Shown here: positions 19,150 to 28,099 of the stretch, one piece after another
Layout of the letters: each line of letters starts with the position of its first letter
Numbering within the stretch: position 1 is the first letter of the stretch
Assembly: GCA_023702235.1 (NCBI GenBank)
Contig: JAMQCR010000001.1
Span: forward strand, 1,116,001-1,180,000
Reading direction: 5' to 3'
DNA length: 64,000 bases
DNA from: Neobacillus pocheonensis
Lineage (GTDB): Bacteria > Bacillota > Bacilli > Bacillales > Cytobacillaceae
Position numbers and translations under genes: made by a program
The notes under the pieces: model-generated
Databases searched by the model: none
What the model saw: only the letters and a program-made list of their open reading frames with translations
Told to the model about the DNA's origin: nothing

Positions 19150-19459
19150 ACAATACCTAAGGAGTTGTTAGTGTTGTTACAGATGGTGTCAAGGTAAAAC
19201 AAACAGAAGAGACAGTTGATATTCATCCTGAAGATGCGTTAGTTTTAGGATAATAGATGGTGAAGTCGTCCAGGTCCGTTCTCGAAGAGGAGAATTAAAG
19301 GTAAAAGCAAAGGTAACGGAACAAGTGGCACCTGGCCTTGTTTTCATGAGCTTTCACTGGATTGAAACACCAACAAATGTTTTAACATTAAGTGAATTTG
19401 ACCCTATTTCTGGAACAGCAGAATATAAAGCATGTGCTGTTGCCATTTCCCGATTATAA
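19150..19459 (+). pseudogene. C-terminal remnant of a molybdopterin oxidoreductase
   Basis: Reading 19150-19253 gives ...GVKVKQTEETVDIHPEDALVLG, then a stop. Shifting frame gives IDGEVVQVRSRRGELKVKAK and a tail containing FMSFHWIETPTNVLT, ending at 19459. HPEDA-x-x-LGI-x-DG-x-x-V-x-V-x-SRRGE followed by F-x-x-FH-x-x-E-x-x-x-NVLT is the molybdopterin-dinucleotide-binding domain of formate dehydrogenase or assimilatory nitrate reductase type enzymes. Only ~105 codons remain, without a start or the catalytic domain, and with an internal frameshift. This is a decayed gene end, unlike the single-base lesions elsewhere. Confidence 0.7.
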
Positions 19460-19477
19460 AATAATGTAGAAGAAAAT

Positions 19478-19504
19478 GCGCGGGTGAAAATGCCGCGCTT
19501 TTCA
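19478..19504 (+). terminator. Terminator after the oxidoreductase remnant
   Basis: GCGCGG (19478-19483) pairs with CCGCGC (19493-19498), followed by TTTT. It probably survives from the intact ancestral gene. Confidence 0.65.
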
Positions 19505-19681
19505 ATTTGAAAGAACGTTGGAGCACTCTATAATATTTATAATTATCAGTTTATTTAGAAATGGTATCGTAATATAACTGCCACGGATGTAAACGAATTA
19601 ACATCTCCCTGTTCTTTGTATCAGAAAAATCCATGTTATGATTATCACAAGTTAGCTACGAAAGAACATGGGGGTTAAAAA

Positions 19682-20521
19682 ATGATTAACAAGATTAAAA
19701 CATTCATAGCAGTTGCTGCACTCTCAGGAACTGTAAGTGCTAATGTACATGCTGAAGAATTGACGGTGAAAAAAGGGGACACCCTTTGGGATCTATCACA
19801 AGTACATAATACATCTGTAGAAAATATACAAAAATGGAATCATCTGTCTACTGACCTAATACACCCTGGTGATGTATTAATGATTGCAACGGAAAAACAG
19901 TACTCCGTTAAACAGGATGATACATTATGGGAAATTTCCAATGAAAATCATGTAACAGTTGAACAAATCAAGGAATGGAATAAATTAACTACTGATCTTA
20001 TTCATCCTGGATTAAATCTAGTAATCTATAATGGTTTAAACACTCCTAAAATAGCTGTAACGGAAACACAAGTGAAACCAACCACTCCCGCAGCATCTAA
20101 ATCAAGCGCGACTAATGATGAATCAACTGCAAAGGTTGAAAACACACCAAAACCTGTAGCGCAAGCAACAAAGGAAAGTACGCCTGAGGTAAAGCCGGAG
20201 GTAAAACCAGCTCCTACAAGTGATACCGGTTCAAAAGAAATCATAGTGAAAGCAACAGCTTATACTGCTTCATGTGGCGGATGTTCAGGTATTACGGCAA
20301 CAGGAATTAATATCAAAGCTAACCCAAATGCAAAGGTTATTTCTGTGGACCCATCGGTCATACCACTTGGTAGTAAAGTTTATGTTGAAGGTTATGGTGA
20401 GGCAATCGCGGCAGATACAGGCGGGGCCATTAAAGGTAATCGAATTGATGTTTTTATTCCATCCCAACACGATGCCATTAATTTTGGGACAAAAAATTTA
20501 AAAGTTAAAATATTAAATTAA
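19682..20521 (+). CDS. Secreted cell-wall protein with two LysM repeats and a 3D domain (YocH-like)
   Basis: 279 residues. A signal peptide ends near VHAEE (residue ~25). Two LysM repeats (VKKGDTLWDLSQVHNTSVENIQKWN and VKQDDTLWEISNENHVTVEQIKEWN) bind peptidoglycan. A Pro/Thr/Lys-rich linker follows, then a C-terminal 3D domain with the three conserved Asp sites, including ADTGGAIKGNRIDVF. The fold is that of lytic transglycosylase-like YocH/YuiC and the Sps/Rpf barrel. It acts outside the cell in wall turnover. GGGGG precedes the ATG. I searched upstream for a WalR box and saw no convincing copy. Confidence 0.9.
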   Translation: MINKIKTFIAVAALSGTVSANVHAEELTVKKGDTLWDLSQVHNTSVENIQKWNHLSTDLIHPGDVLMIATEKQYSVKQDDTLWEISNENHVTVEQIKEWNKLTTDLIHPGLNLVIYNGLNTPKIAVTETQVKPTTPAASKSSATNDESTAKVENTPKPVAQATKESTPEVKPEVKPAPTSDTGSKEIIVKATAYTASCGGCSGITATGINIKANPNAKVISVDPSVIPLGSKVYVEGYGEAIAADTGGAIKGNRIDVFIPSQHDAINFGTKNLKVKILN

Positions 20522-20522
20522 G

Positions 20523-20546
20523 CTGCCTATTCTGGCAGTTTTTTTT
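20523..20546 (+). terminator. Terminator after the LysM-3D gene
   Basis: CTGCC-TATTCT-GGCAG followed by T8. Confidence 0.85.
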
Positions 20547-20555
20547 GCCTATAAA

Positions 20556-20580
20556 TAAAAAAAGGCCGGTAATCCGACCT
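20556..20580 (-). terminator. Terminator of narK
   Basis: On the minus strand AGGTCGG-ATTA-CCGGCCT (one mismatch) is followed by T7. Confidence 0.7.
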
Positions 20581-20587
20581 ATTATTA

Positions 20588-21888
20588 TTAACTGACCTGT
20601 TTTGCAAGTGTTTTAACAGCTGCAGTTTTTCTTTGGTAATAGAACCAGTTTATTGCAAAAGAGATTACATAAACTCCGATAAAGAAGTAGAATGCTGTAA
20701 CGGGTGTGCCGGTTGTTTTTACTGACCATCCAAATAATTTAGGAATAAAGAATGATCCATATGCTGCAAAGGCTGCTGCGAAACCAATTACAGGTGCAGC
20801 TTCTTTAGGAATAAAGATGTTTGGAATCATTTGGAATGTTGATCCTGAACCAATACCAGATGCAAGGAATAGAACCAAGAAGGAAGCTAAGAATCCTGGA
20901 AATTGTTTTGCATTTAAGAAATAGATAACTCCCATTGCTCCAATTGCCATGGCTACTAAAACATAAGCAGTTACTTTTGCGCCACCTAGTCTATCAGAGA
21001 TCCAGCCACCTACAGGTCTTGCTGCTGCTGCAACTAGAGCACCAAGGAAGGCAAGTGATAAATGCTCTGGAAATTGAGATTTTAATAAAAGCGGGAATGC
21101 CGCAGAATATCCAATAAAAGATCCGAATGTTGCCACATAAAGAATTGTCATGATCCAAGTGTGTTTACGTTTAACGATAACAAATTGATCAGCTACCGAT
21201 TGTTTCGCATTTGGTACATTATCCATTCCGAAAATGGCTAAAACCGTCATAATGATGATTGGAATTACCCAAATAAATGCTGCATTTTGTAACCATACAT
21301 GTTGGCCGTTTGCTAAAACCTGTTTTCCTCCAACGAAAGCGAATGCTCCGGTTGTTACGATTAAAGGTGTTATAAATTGTACTACAGAAACACCCATATT
21401 TCCTAACCCACCATTTATACCAAGGGCAGTGCCTTTTTCCTTCTTAGGGAAGAAGAAGCTAATATTAGCTGAAGAAGAAGAAAAATTTCCCCGCCAAGGC
21501 CACAAAGTGCCGCAAGTAATAGCATAATTGAATAAGAAGTATGAGGATTTTGAACAGCAAATCCGATTCCGATTGCTGGGATTGCTAAGATTGCAGTGGA
21601 AATTACTGTCCAGTTCTTACCTCCGATAGATCCACCTGCAAAGGTATAGACAAATCGAAGTGTAGCTCCAACAAGACCAGGTATAGCTGCAAGAGTAAAT
21701 AATTGTTCATCTGTGAAATGGAAGCCAATATCATTTAATCTTACTGCAACCACTGACCAAATTTGCCAGACGATAAAAGCTAACATTAATGATGGTACGG
21801 AGATCCAGAGATTCCTTTTTGCATGTTTCTTTCCTTCCGCATTCCAGAATTTTTCATCTTCTGGATTCCAATATTTTATTCGAGCCAT
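20588..21888 (-). CDS. narK: Nitrate/nitrite transporter NarK (one-base frameshift)
   Basis: Major facilitator of the nitrate/nitrite porter family with 12 helices. The N-terminal frame (MARIKYWNPEDEKFWNAEGK) runs to ALCGLGGEIF. The correct continuation GGNFSSSSANISFFFPKKEKG lies one frame away, and adding a G to the GGGG run near 21493 restores it. The repaired length is ~433 residues. G-x-G-GN-(F)-(A/S)-x-S-M/S-x-x-I and NGG-x-GN-x-G are nitrate signature motifs in helices 5 and 11. A class II FNR site sits upstream at 21973. It likely supplies nitrate to NarGHI and exports nitrite. GGGGGAAAT precedes the ATG. Confidence 0.93.
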
Positions 21889-21945
21889 TTTTATTTCCCC
21901 CTATGTCCATTTATCGTTATTTTTTAATGCGCTGTTTATGATGTT

Positions 21946-21988
21946 AATATAAACCACATCATGTGTGATTTTTGTGACGTACGTCACA
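21946..21988 (-). promoter_or_regulatory. FNR-activated narK promoter
   Basis: TGTGA-CGTACG-TCACA (21973-21988) is a perfect FNR/CRP-family palindrome; the symmetry extends to 26 bp (21968-21993). On the minus strand a TATATT -10 box at 21951-21946 puts the start of transcription near 21939, about 41 bp from the palindrome centre. This is the class II activator position, and no good -35 box exists. The leader to the ATG is ~51 nt. Confidence 0.85.
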
Positions 21989-22072
21989 AAAATGGTGAAT
22001 GAATTGTGAACTCGTTATGGTTGACAAAAAGTTGTAATATATTGCACCTAAGAAAACTTTATTGAGAAATAG

Positions 22073-22103
22073 AAAAGAGGATGACTTTGAGTCATCCTCT
22101 TTT
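22073..22103 (-). terminator. Terminator of the NarK-PAS gene
   Basis: AAAAGAGGATGACT (22073-22086) pairs perfectly with 22090-22103 around a 3-nt loop; U-rich on both sides. Confidence 0.85.
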
Positions 22104-22113
22104 GCTTCACTTA

Positions 22114-23619
22114 TCATTTCTCTTTTAATTGGTTATTTTCTTCACTAAACATCCCGACAAAATTTTTGGTTTCTCCGACATCATCCTTGATGGCGGTAAT
22201 CGTTAACCATTCTTTATAAATTTGATTATTCTTTCGCTTATTCCATATAAAGCCTTCCCAAAATCCATTTGATTTTAAATGAAACCACATGTTCTTGTAA
22301 AATTCATTGTCGTGTTCTCCAGACTGCAATACACTCGGTGTTTTTCCGACAACCTCTTCCTGCTTATACCCAGTAATTCTGGTAAAAGCAGGATTTACTC
22401 TTTGTATTAAACCGTTAATATCGGTGACAACAATACCATCTACAGCGGTATCAACAATTTTAGTTGAAATGTCTAGTTTATCTTGATAATACAGCCAAAC
22501 AACTAAGATAAAGCTTGATAATGAAAACTCAGACAGTGACATAAATCCAATCGCATAATGCCCCGTAAAATTAAATAGAATTGTCAGAATTAATGGCGGG
22601 AAGAATCCTCCAAGTCCTCCCATGGCAGCTACAATCCCATTAACAATCCCAGCTTGTTTTGAAAAATATAATGGTACCAGCTTAAATATTGCCCCATTCC
22701 CAATTCCCGCACAGAAAGCCACCAAAAGGCATCCCAAAGAATAGATTGGAAGCGATGGAGTAAAAGACAAAAGAAAACCAGCAAAGGTTAGACCGAAGAA
22801 AACAGCCATTAAAATAAGAAATGGGTTTATTTTATCTCCAAGAAAGCCGCCAATTGGCCTGAAAAGTGTTGCCAATGCGATAAAGCCAGCAGTACGAAGG
22901 CCTGCATCAACTTTATCTAAATCAAAATGATTAACCAAAAAGGAAGGTAAATAAATGGTAAAAGCAACAAACGAACCAAACGTGATAAAATAAAATAAAC
23001 TTAAGAGCCAAAGTTTTGGGTTAAGATAAACCTCTTTAATCTGCTCAGATAGGGAGTGGTTTACCTTCTGTTCCTTCCTGTCGCCTAATAAAAAGTTCAG
23101 AATGGCGAAAATCAAAACAAGAATTAGGAATAGCCTTACCGTATTCTTCCATCCCAATTGATTAGCGAGAACAGGAGCTGAAAAGGAGGTAATTGCTGTT
23201 CCTATGTTACCGGCTCCATATATACCATTAATGAATCCGTGCTTTGCTTTGGCATAATATTTTGGAAGTGAGGTAACCCCGATTGAAAAAACAGCTCCGC
23301 CAATTCCAAGCAAAAATCCGCCCAAAATCAGCATGAGTATTGAATTGGCATAGCTAATTAATGCAATTGGAAGAAGCAGTATGATAAAACTAATCGTAAA
23401 TAAGATTCTGGCACCATACCGATTGGTCCAATAACCAATTGGTACCCTTAGCAAAGATCCAAGAATAACAGGAACTGCTGTGCGCCAGGCAATTTGCGTT
23501 GATGAGAGTTTAATATCAGCTTGTATGAATGGCATAAGTGATGAAATGAGTACCCAGACCATGAACCCAGCGACGAGGCTTGTCGTTTGAATAAACAGTT
23601 GTTTCTTTCCTTGATTCAT
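22114..23619 (-). CDS. NarK-type MFS transporter fused to a C-terminal PAS domain
   Basis: 501 residues from the ATG at 23619 (MNQGKKQLFIQTTSLVAGFM), chosen because AAGGGGG lies six bases upstream; the frame runs further without a ribosome site. Residues 1-~390 are a 12-helix NNP-type facilitator (GYWTNRYGAR loop, GIGNGAIFKLVPLYF, AMGGLGGFFPP). Residues ~395-500 are a PAS/PAC domain: KIVDTAVDGIVVTDINGLIQRVNPAFTRITGY, VLQSGEHDNEFYKNMW, WNKRKNNQIYKEWLTITAIKD. There is no kinase, cyclase or other output domain. I infer a transporter gated by, or reporting, a small-ligand or redox signal. It lies beside narK, on the same strand. Confidence 0.88.
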   Translation of the reverse strand: MNQGKKQLFIQTTSLVAGFMVWVLISSLMPFIQADIKLSSTQIAWRTAVPVILGSLLRVPIGYWTNRYGARILFTISFIILLLPIALISYANSILMLILGGFLLGIGGAVFSIGVTSLPKYYAKAKHGFINGIYGAGNIGTAITSFSAPVLANQLGWKNTVRLFLILVLIFAILNFLLGDRKEQKVNHSLSEQIKEVYLNPKLWLLSLFYFITFGSFVAFTIYLPSFLVNHFDLDKVDAGLRTAGFIALATLFRPIGGFLGDKINPFLILMAVFFGLTFAGFLLSFTPSLPIYSLGCLLVAFCAGIGNGAIFKLVPLYFSKQAGIVNGIVAAMGGLGGFFPPLILTILFNFTGHYAIGFMSLSEFSLSSFILVVWLYYQDKLDISTKIVDTAVDGIVVTDINGLIQRVNPAFTRITGYKQEEVVGKTPSVLQSGEHDNEFYKNMWFHLKSNGFWEGFIWNKRKNNQIYKEWLTITAIKDDVGETKNFVGMFSEENNQLKEK

Positions 23620-23935
23620 TCTAATCCCCCTTATCCATATGCTTGTCATTATTTTCTTGAAATCGTTTGTAGCGAAAAAACGGAATCCCATTGATGGAAG
23701 AATTTTCTTTGTTATTATAAAACTATTTTTTCTTATAAACAGTGAGGTATGACACAAATCTTTCATAGATTTCAAATTTTTATTGCTGAATTTTTGATAG
23801 CTTAGGGAAAATGGTTTAACTTATGGATTCCATCAATTAACATTAATCTTGGTTAATTTGATGAAAATTACACCTTTTAAAGTGTACAATATTTACAAGC
23901 AAGGTTTTTTGTAATATTTAAATAGTAAGGTAGGT

Positions 23936-25224
23936 GTGGATGGATTGGGATCACATGAACTAATTGCTTTAGTTATTTTTTTATTTACATATGCGTTGAT
24001 AATTTCAGAACAAATCCACCGCACAACAATTGCTATGCTTGGTGGGCTTTTAATGATTGCTTTTGGTGTACTTAACCAAAAGGCAGCCATCCATTACATC
24101 GATTTCAACACCATTGGTCTGTTAGTAGGAATGATGATTATTGTCGGAATTACGGCACAAACAGGTGTTTTTGAATTTATTGCTATTTGGTCTGCCCAAA
24201 AAGCAAAGGGAGAACCAGTGAAAATTCTTATCGCATTAAGTTTGTTTACCGCAATTGCTTCCGCTTTTTTAGATAATGTGACAACCGTTCTACTTGTTGT
24301 TCCTGTCACATTAAGCATTACCCATCAATTAAAAGTACACCCGATTTCGTTTTTAATGTCAGAAATTTTTGCTTCTAATATTGGTGGGACTGCAACTATG
24401 ATTGGTGATCCCCCGAACCTAATGATTGGAAGTGCCGTTAAAGATTTAAGCTTCCTAGATTTTATTAATAATCTTGCCTTTATTGATTTCTTCATTTTAG
24501 CTATTACATTATTAATTTTTACTCTTATCTACAAAAAATACTTAAAGTCGACGCCTTTGTTAAAGGAACAGCTCCTAAAAAAAAAGCTAGAGAAGAGATT
24601 AAGGATCAAGACCTATTGGTAAAATGCTTATTTGTAATTGTTAATACGCTAGGGGGGGTTTTCGCCCATCAATGGTTACATATTGAAACAGCAACGATGG
24701 CTTTAATCGGTGCTTTTGTTCTATTACTCCTAACAGGGGACAAATATTTAGATACAGTTTTGGAAAAAGTAGAGTGGACAACCCTTTTCTTTTTCATAGG
24801 ATTATTTGTAATTGTAGGTGGTTTAGTTGAAACAGGGTTAATCTCTACATTAGCAAAAAAGGTGATTTCCTGGACAGGTGGAGAATTAAAAGCAACTACC
24901 ATACTGGTTCTATGGATGAGTGCCATTATTTCAGCGTTTGTTGATAATATTCCATTAGTGGCTACCATGATTCCCATGATAAAAGAAATGGGGAAAATAG
25001 GGATAACAAACTTGGATCCCCTCTGGTGGAGTCTATCTCTTGGTGCTTGTTTGGGTGGGAATGGTACTTTAATTGGTGCTAGTGCAAATTTGGTTGTAGC
25101 AGGAATCGCTTCAAAAGATGGTCACCATATTTCATTTATGGAGTACCTAAAGATTGGGTTTCCCTTAATGATAGTATCGGTACTGATTTCGACGATTTAT
25201 CTCTATATGAGATATTTTTTTTAG
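23936..25224 (+). CDS. ArsB/NhaD superfamily permease (one-base frameshift)
   Basis: Membrane protein of the ion-transporter superfamily (ArsB, NhaD, SLC13, P-protein relatives). The first frame (GTG at 23936) ends at 24622 just after an A9 run; the second resumes A-R-E-E-I-K-D-Q-D-L-L-V-K directly after the run. Adding one A gives ~429 residues. Two inverted halves each carry the hallmark pair: AFLDNVTTVLL with SNIGGTATMIGDPPNLMIG, and AFVDNIPLVATMIPM with LGGNGTLIGASANLVVAG. The substrate is not predictable (Na+/H+, arsenite or organic anion). Divergent from NarK-PAS; no neighbouring ars genes. Confidence 0.82.
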
Positions 25225-25454
25225 CAAAATAATACTAGTGATTATAGGGAAAATCAAAATCTAGAACGATTTTCAAATATGGATTAAATAAAATCCTCCG
25301 TTTTTGTGTTTGGGGGTTAATTTACTGATAGCTTAAAAATGGAAATCAAGATGACTTATTAGAGCATAAAGATTGAGTTATGTACTATAATATTTCTAAT
25401 ATAAGAATATACATTTTAAGATACATAAGTATGCATTTGGATGGGAGAGAAAAA

Positions 25455-26618
25455 ATGATGAATTTCCAAGAGAAAGAAACATTGGAGGAACGGCTGGACC
25501 TCATGGATGTTCTTTCTAAACAGTTTTTATTACGAGCCCACAAAATAGATAGTGAAGGAAGCTTCCCCTTTGCAAATATCCAAGATCTTAAGGACACCGG
25601 TTATACCAGCCTCACAGTGCCCAAAAAATATGGTGGAAAGGGTATCTCCCTTTACGAAATGGTGCGACTCCAAGAAAAAATGGCTGAAGGGGATGGAGCG
25701 ACTTCCCTTTCCATAGGCTGGCATATGGGAATCATTTTGAATCTTGGAGAAAAAGAGATATGGAAAGAAGCCATTTTCAAAAAGGTTTGTGGAGAAGTAG
25801 TTGAGGGATCATTAATAAATGGTGCTGCGACTGAGCCAAAAACAGGTAGCCCTACTCGTGGCGGCAGGCCAGAAACTACAGCAGAAAAAAAGGGTTCTAA
25901 CTGGGTCATAAATGGTCGGAAAACGTTTACGACGATGTCTCCTGTTCTTGATTTTTTTATTGTTAGTGCATCCATTAAAGGGGATAATCGCCAGGTAGGT
26001 AACTTCCTCATTCCACGATCTGTTAAAGGCATAGAGATTGAAGAAACATGGGATAGTATTGCCTTAAGAGGAACGGGCAGCCATGATTTGATTCTAAAAA
26101 ATGTAGTGGTGTCTGAAGAAAACTTTGTGGAACAGCTGGGCCAGAAGAAAAATAGTGTAAATGGCTGGCTCCTACACATACCTGCATGTTATCTTGGGAT
26201 TGCCAAGGCAGCAAAACAGTATGCCATACAATTTGCGGGAGAGTATTCTCCGAGTAGTATCGAAGGAGCTATTATAGATTTACCGACTGTAAAACAAAAA
26301 ATAGGCGAAATCGAGTTAAAGATCATGCAGGCTGAGTACTTTTTATATGGCGTAGCAAGAGAATGGGATCGACTAGCTGACCAAGAAAGAGAGAAATTGG
26401 GTCCAGCACTGGGAGCTGCTAAATTAACGGTGACCAACATCGCGATTGATGTGGTCGATCTTGCGATGAGAATTGTTGGTGCAAGGAGTCTTTCCCTAAA
26501 AAACCCCTTGCAACGGTACTATCGGGATGTAAGAGCAGGGCTTCACAATCCACCAATGGATGACATGACGATACAATTACTTGCAAGCCATGCCATTTCC
26601 GATTCGTATAAAAATTAA
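25455..26618 (+). CDS. Acyl-CoA dehydrogenase family protein
   Basis: 387 residues from the ATG at 25455 (MMNFQEKETLEERL) with GGAGAG upstream; an earlier ATG at 25380 is in frame but has no ribosome site. The three-part fold is visible: helical N-domain with YTSLTVPKKYGGKG, the middle beta domain with GAATEPKTGSPTRG and RKTFTTMSP, and the C-terminal four-helix bundle ending RYYRDVRAGLHNPPMDDMTIQLL. FAD-dependent oxidation of a thioester or a related flavin reaction is expected. The usual catalytic Glu is not obvious to me, so some members of this type (DszC/SfnB-like monooxygenases) remain possible. It is alone between terminators. Confidence 0.82.
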   Translation: MMNFQEKETLEERLDLMDVLSKQFLLRAHKIDSEGSFPFANIQDLKDTGYTSLTVPKKYGGKGISLYEMVRLQEKMAEGDGATSLSIGWHMGIILNLGEKEIWKEAIFKKVCGEVVEGSLINGAATEPKTGSPTRGGRPETTAEKKGSNWVINGRKTFTTMSPVLDFFIVSASIKGDNRQVGNFLIPRSVKGIEIEETWDSIALRGTGSHDLILKNVVVSEENFVEQLGQKKNSVNGWLLHIPACYLGIAKAAKQYAIQFAGEYSPSSIEGAIIDLPTVKQKIGEIELKIMQAEYFLYGVAREWDRLADQEREKLGPALGAAKLTVTNIAIDVVDLAMRIVGARSLSLKNPLQRYYRDVRAGLHNPPMDDMTIQLLASHAISDSYKN

Positions 26619-26630
26619 GCTATTAAACCG

Positions 26631-26662
26631 AAAACCAGCCTTGAAAGACAGGCTGGTTTTTT
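26631..26662 (+). terminator. Terminator after the acyl-CoA dehydrogenase gene
   Basis: AAAACCAGCCT pairs perfectly with AGGCTGGTTTT, followed by TT. Confidence 0.85.
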
Positions 26663-26762
26663 GAAATTTGTTTAATAAACTTATAAAGATAACATGATGG
26701 AAATTTTTTATTTGATTAAATTTAGTTCAGGTTGAACAACTTAAAAGAAAGGAGTGAAGAAT

Positions 26763-26924
26763 ATGCCGAGAGGTAAAGAATTAGAACAGCTTCCAATGTC
26801 TAATATAGCACCAGGAGCAGGAAAAGACGCTAGTGATACGAATAGAGAGGTGCTCGGAAGCATTGTTCAACAAGAACAACCCCAACCAGCTGATATCGAA
26901 AAGGAAAATGAGGATATGGTATAA
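26763..26924 (+). CDS. Small acidic hypothetical protein
   Basis: 53 residues, MPRGKELEQLPMSNIAPGAG onwards, with AAAGGAGTG before the ATG and its own terminator. Disordered, rich in Gln, Glu and Pro in the C-terminal half, no cysteine. I do not recognise it. It lies beside SspH, so sporulation-stage expression is possible. Confidence 0.6.
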   Translation: MPRGKELEQLPMSNIAPGAGKDASDTNREVLGSIVQQEQPQPADIEKENEDMV

Positions 26925-26927
26925 GGT

Positions 26928-26956
26928 AAAAGGCAGGAATTGGTCCCTGCCTTTTT
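26928..26956 (+). terminator. Terminator after the 53-residue gene
   Basis: AAAAGGCAGG pairs with CCTGCCTTTTT around an 8-nt loop. Confidence 0.85.
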
Positions 26957-27014
26957 CAATAGAAGAAAGCATCAAAGAAACCACCCTTTCAACGAAATGG
27001 TGGTAAAAATGTTT

Positions 27015-27194
27015 CTATTCTTCAATTAGTTCGCCAATTTCTACAGTCGTTCTTTCTTCTAGAGGGCCACGCAAATGGACAGTTGCTGTTCTCCCATCTT
27101 CATTTAGCTGGTCAATCCAAACGGACGTGCCATTGTATTTAACTTCAATATCTGCAGAAGAAGACAAAATTTGTTTTACGCGGTTAACATTCAT
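27015..27194 (-). CDS. sspH: Small acid-soluble spore protein H
   Basis: 59 residues from the ATG at 27194 (MNVNRVKQILSSSADIEVKY), which has GGGGAGTG six bases upstream; the GTG three codons earlier lies inside that site. The length equals B. subtilis SspH. Alternating strands V-x-Y-x-G-x-x-V-W-I-x-x-L...ATVHLRGPLEERTTVEIGELIEE match the H-type SASP pattern. These minor SASPs are made in the forespore under sigma-G; I see no certain promoter. Confidence 0.88.
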   Translation of the reverse strand: MNVNRVKQILSSSADIEVKYNGTSVWIDQLNEDGRTATVHLRGPLEERTTVEIGELIEE

Positions 27195-27444
27195 TGCAAT
27201 CACTCCCCAAAAAATTTGTCTTTTTATTTTTTGTCAAAAATTGATTTTTCATACATTTTTCCAATTGAAGGCTTTGTTCGTACGGCTTTCTTCTATTATA
27301 ATAGGTGGCATGGGGATGAACCTTTTCTTTGGAACATTAATCATTGGGTTTCAGGTTATTTATTTTTATTCCTATATTACATTTTAAAAAAACTTTGTAA
27401 TCGAGCCCATGTGTTATCGATAACTAAAAGCGGAAATTAAAAAT

Positions 27445-27633
27445 TTATCGATCATAAGGGTAGTCAATTCGGATACCATTTATGGTTCCAGGATCGTCGA
27501 TTTGTTCTAGTGAATTTAGATAATTTTTTAATTCAATCTGAAGGTCCTCCGAAGCTCCAGGCTTCAGATGCCAATTCCCAGGTTCATCGACGAAATAAGG
27601 ACTTTTAGTGAATTCAGGTCTAATTATCGGCAT
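27445..27633 (-). CDS. Small hypothetical protein
   Basis: 62 residues, MPIIRPEFTKSPYFVDEPGN onwards, with AAGGGGAGAT before the ATG. It is acidic and aromatic, ending GIRIDYPYDR, with no cysteine and no signal peptide. The good ribosome site and normal composition support a real gene. Not recognised. Confidence 0.6.
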   Translation of the reverse strand: MPIIRPEFTKSPYFVDEPGNWHLKPGASEDLQIELKNYLNSLEQIDDPGTINGIRIDYPYDR

Positions 27634-27828
27634 ATTATCTCCCCTTTTCTGATCTTTTTTAGTATCCTTTGCATTTATACTTCTTGATATACAATAAGAT
27701 CTTCAATAGTTGATTCTAAATAATAGGCTTGTTTAATATTCTGTTAAAAGATAAGTCTAAAATCATATTGCACACCATTTATTTCAGGTTTATGATATTT
27801 AAGAATGTATAAAAAGAATTTAAACATA

Positions 27829-27855
27829 TGAAACTTAAACACTGTCAATATCGTA
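27829..27855 (+). promoter_or_regulatory. Possible ECF-sigma promoter for ltaS
   Basis: TGAAAC (27829-27834), a 17-bp spacer, then CGTA (27852-27855) matches extracytoplasmic-function promoters (SigW/SigM type). It lies ~245 bp before ltaS. In B. subtilis the ltaS gene is partly under SigM, which fits. The rest of 27634-28075 holds no gene that I can see, only AT-rich DNA and a TTTCGTCAT...ATGACGAAA inverted repeat near 27940-27981. Confidence 0.4.
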
Positions 27856-28099
27856 TTAAATTATTAAGGCTGTAAACTACCCATGCCCCACACTAGCATG
27901 ACTAATAGATTATAGGCGAATGTAAAATTTAAAAAATCGTTTCGTCATATGTCATAAATTAGAATGAAAAATGACGAAAAATTTAGTGTAAATGAAAATA
28001 TAAAATGTCATTATTTATGTTTTTACTTTTAATCAAAATATGATATAGTTATTGAGGTTTGTTTACCGATGGTAATTGGTAAGTGGGGGGAGAATTAAA

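Noticed and set aside
19560-19681. WalR box upstream of the LysM-3D gene
   Set aside because: YocH-type genes are WalR targets, but no TGTWAH-N5-TGTWAH direct repeat is present; only single TGTAAA/TGTTAT pieces.
27127-27440. Overlapping plus-strand ORFs of 86 and 89 codons
   Set aside because: They run antisense to sspH, have no ribosome site and have AT-driven composition. A 25-residue hydrophobic end (from 27310) is not enough to support a gene.
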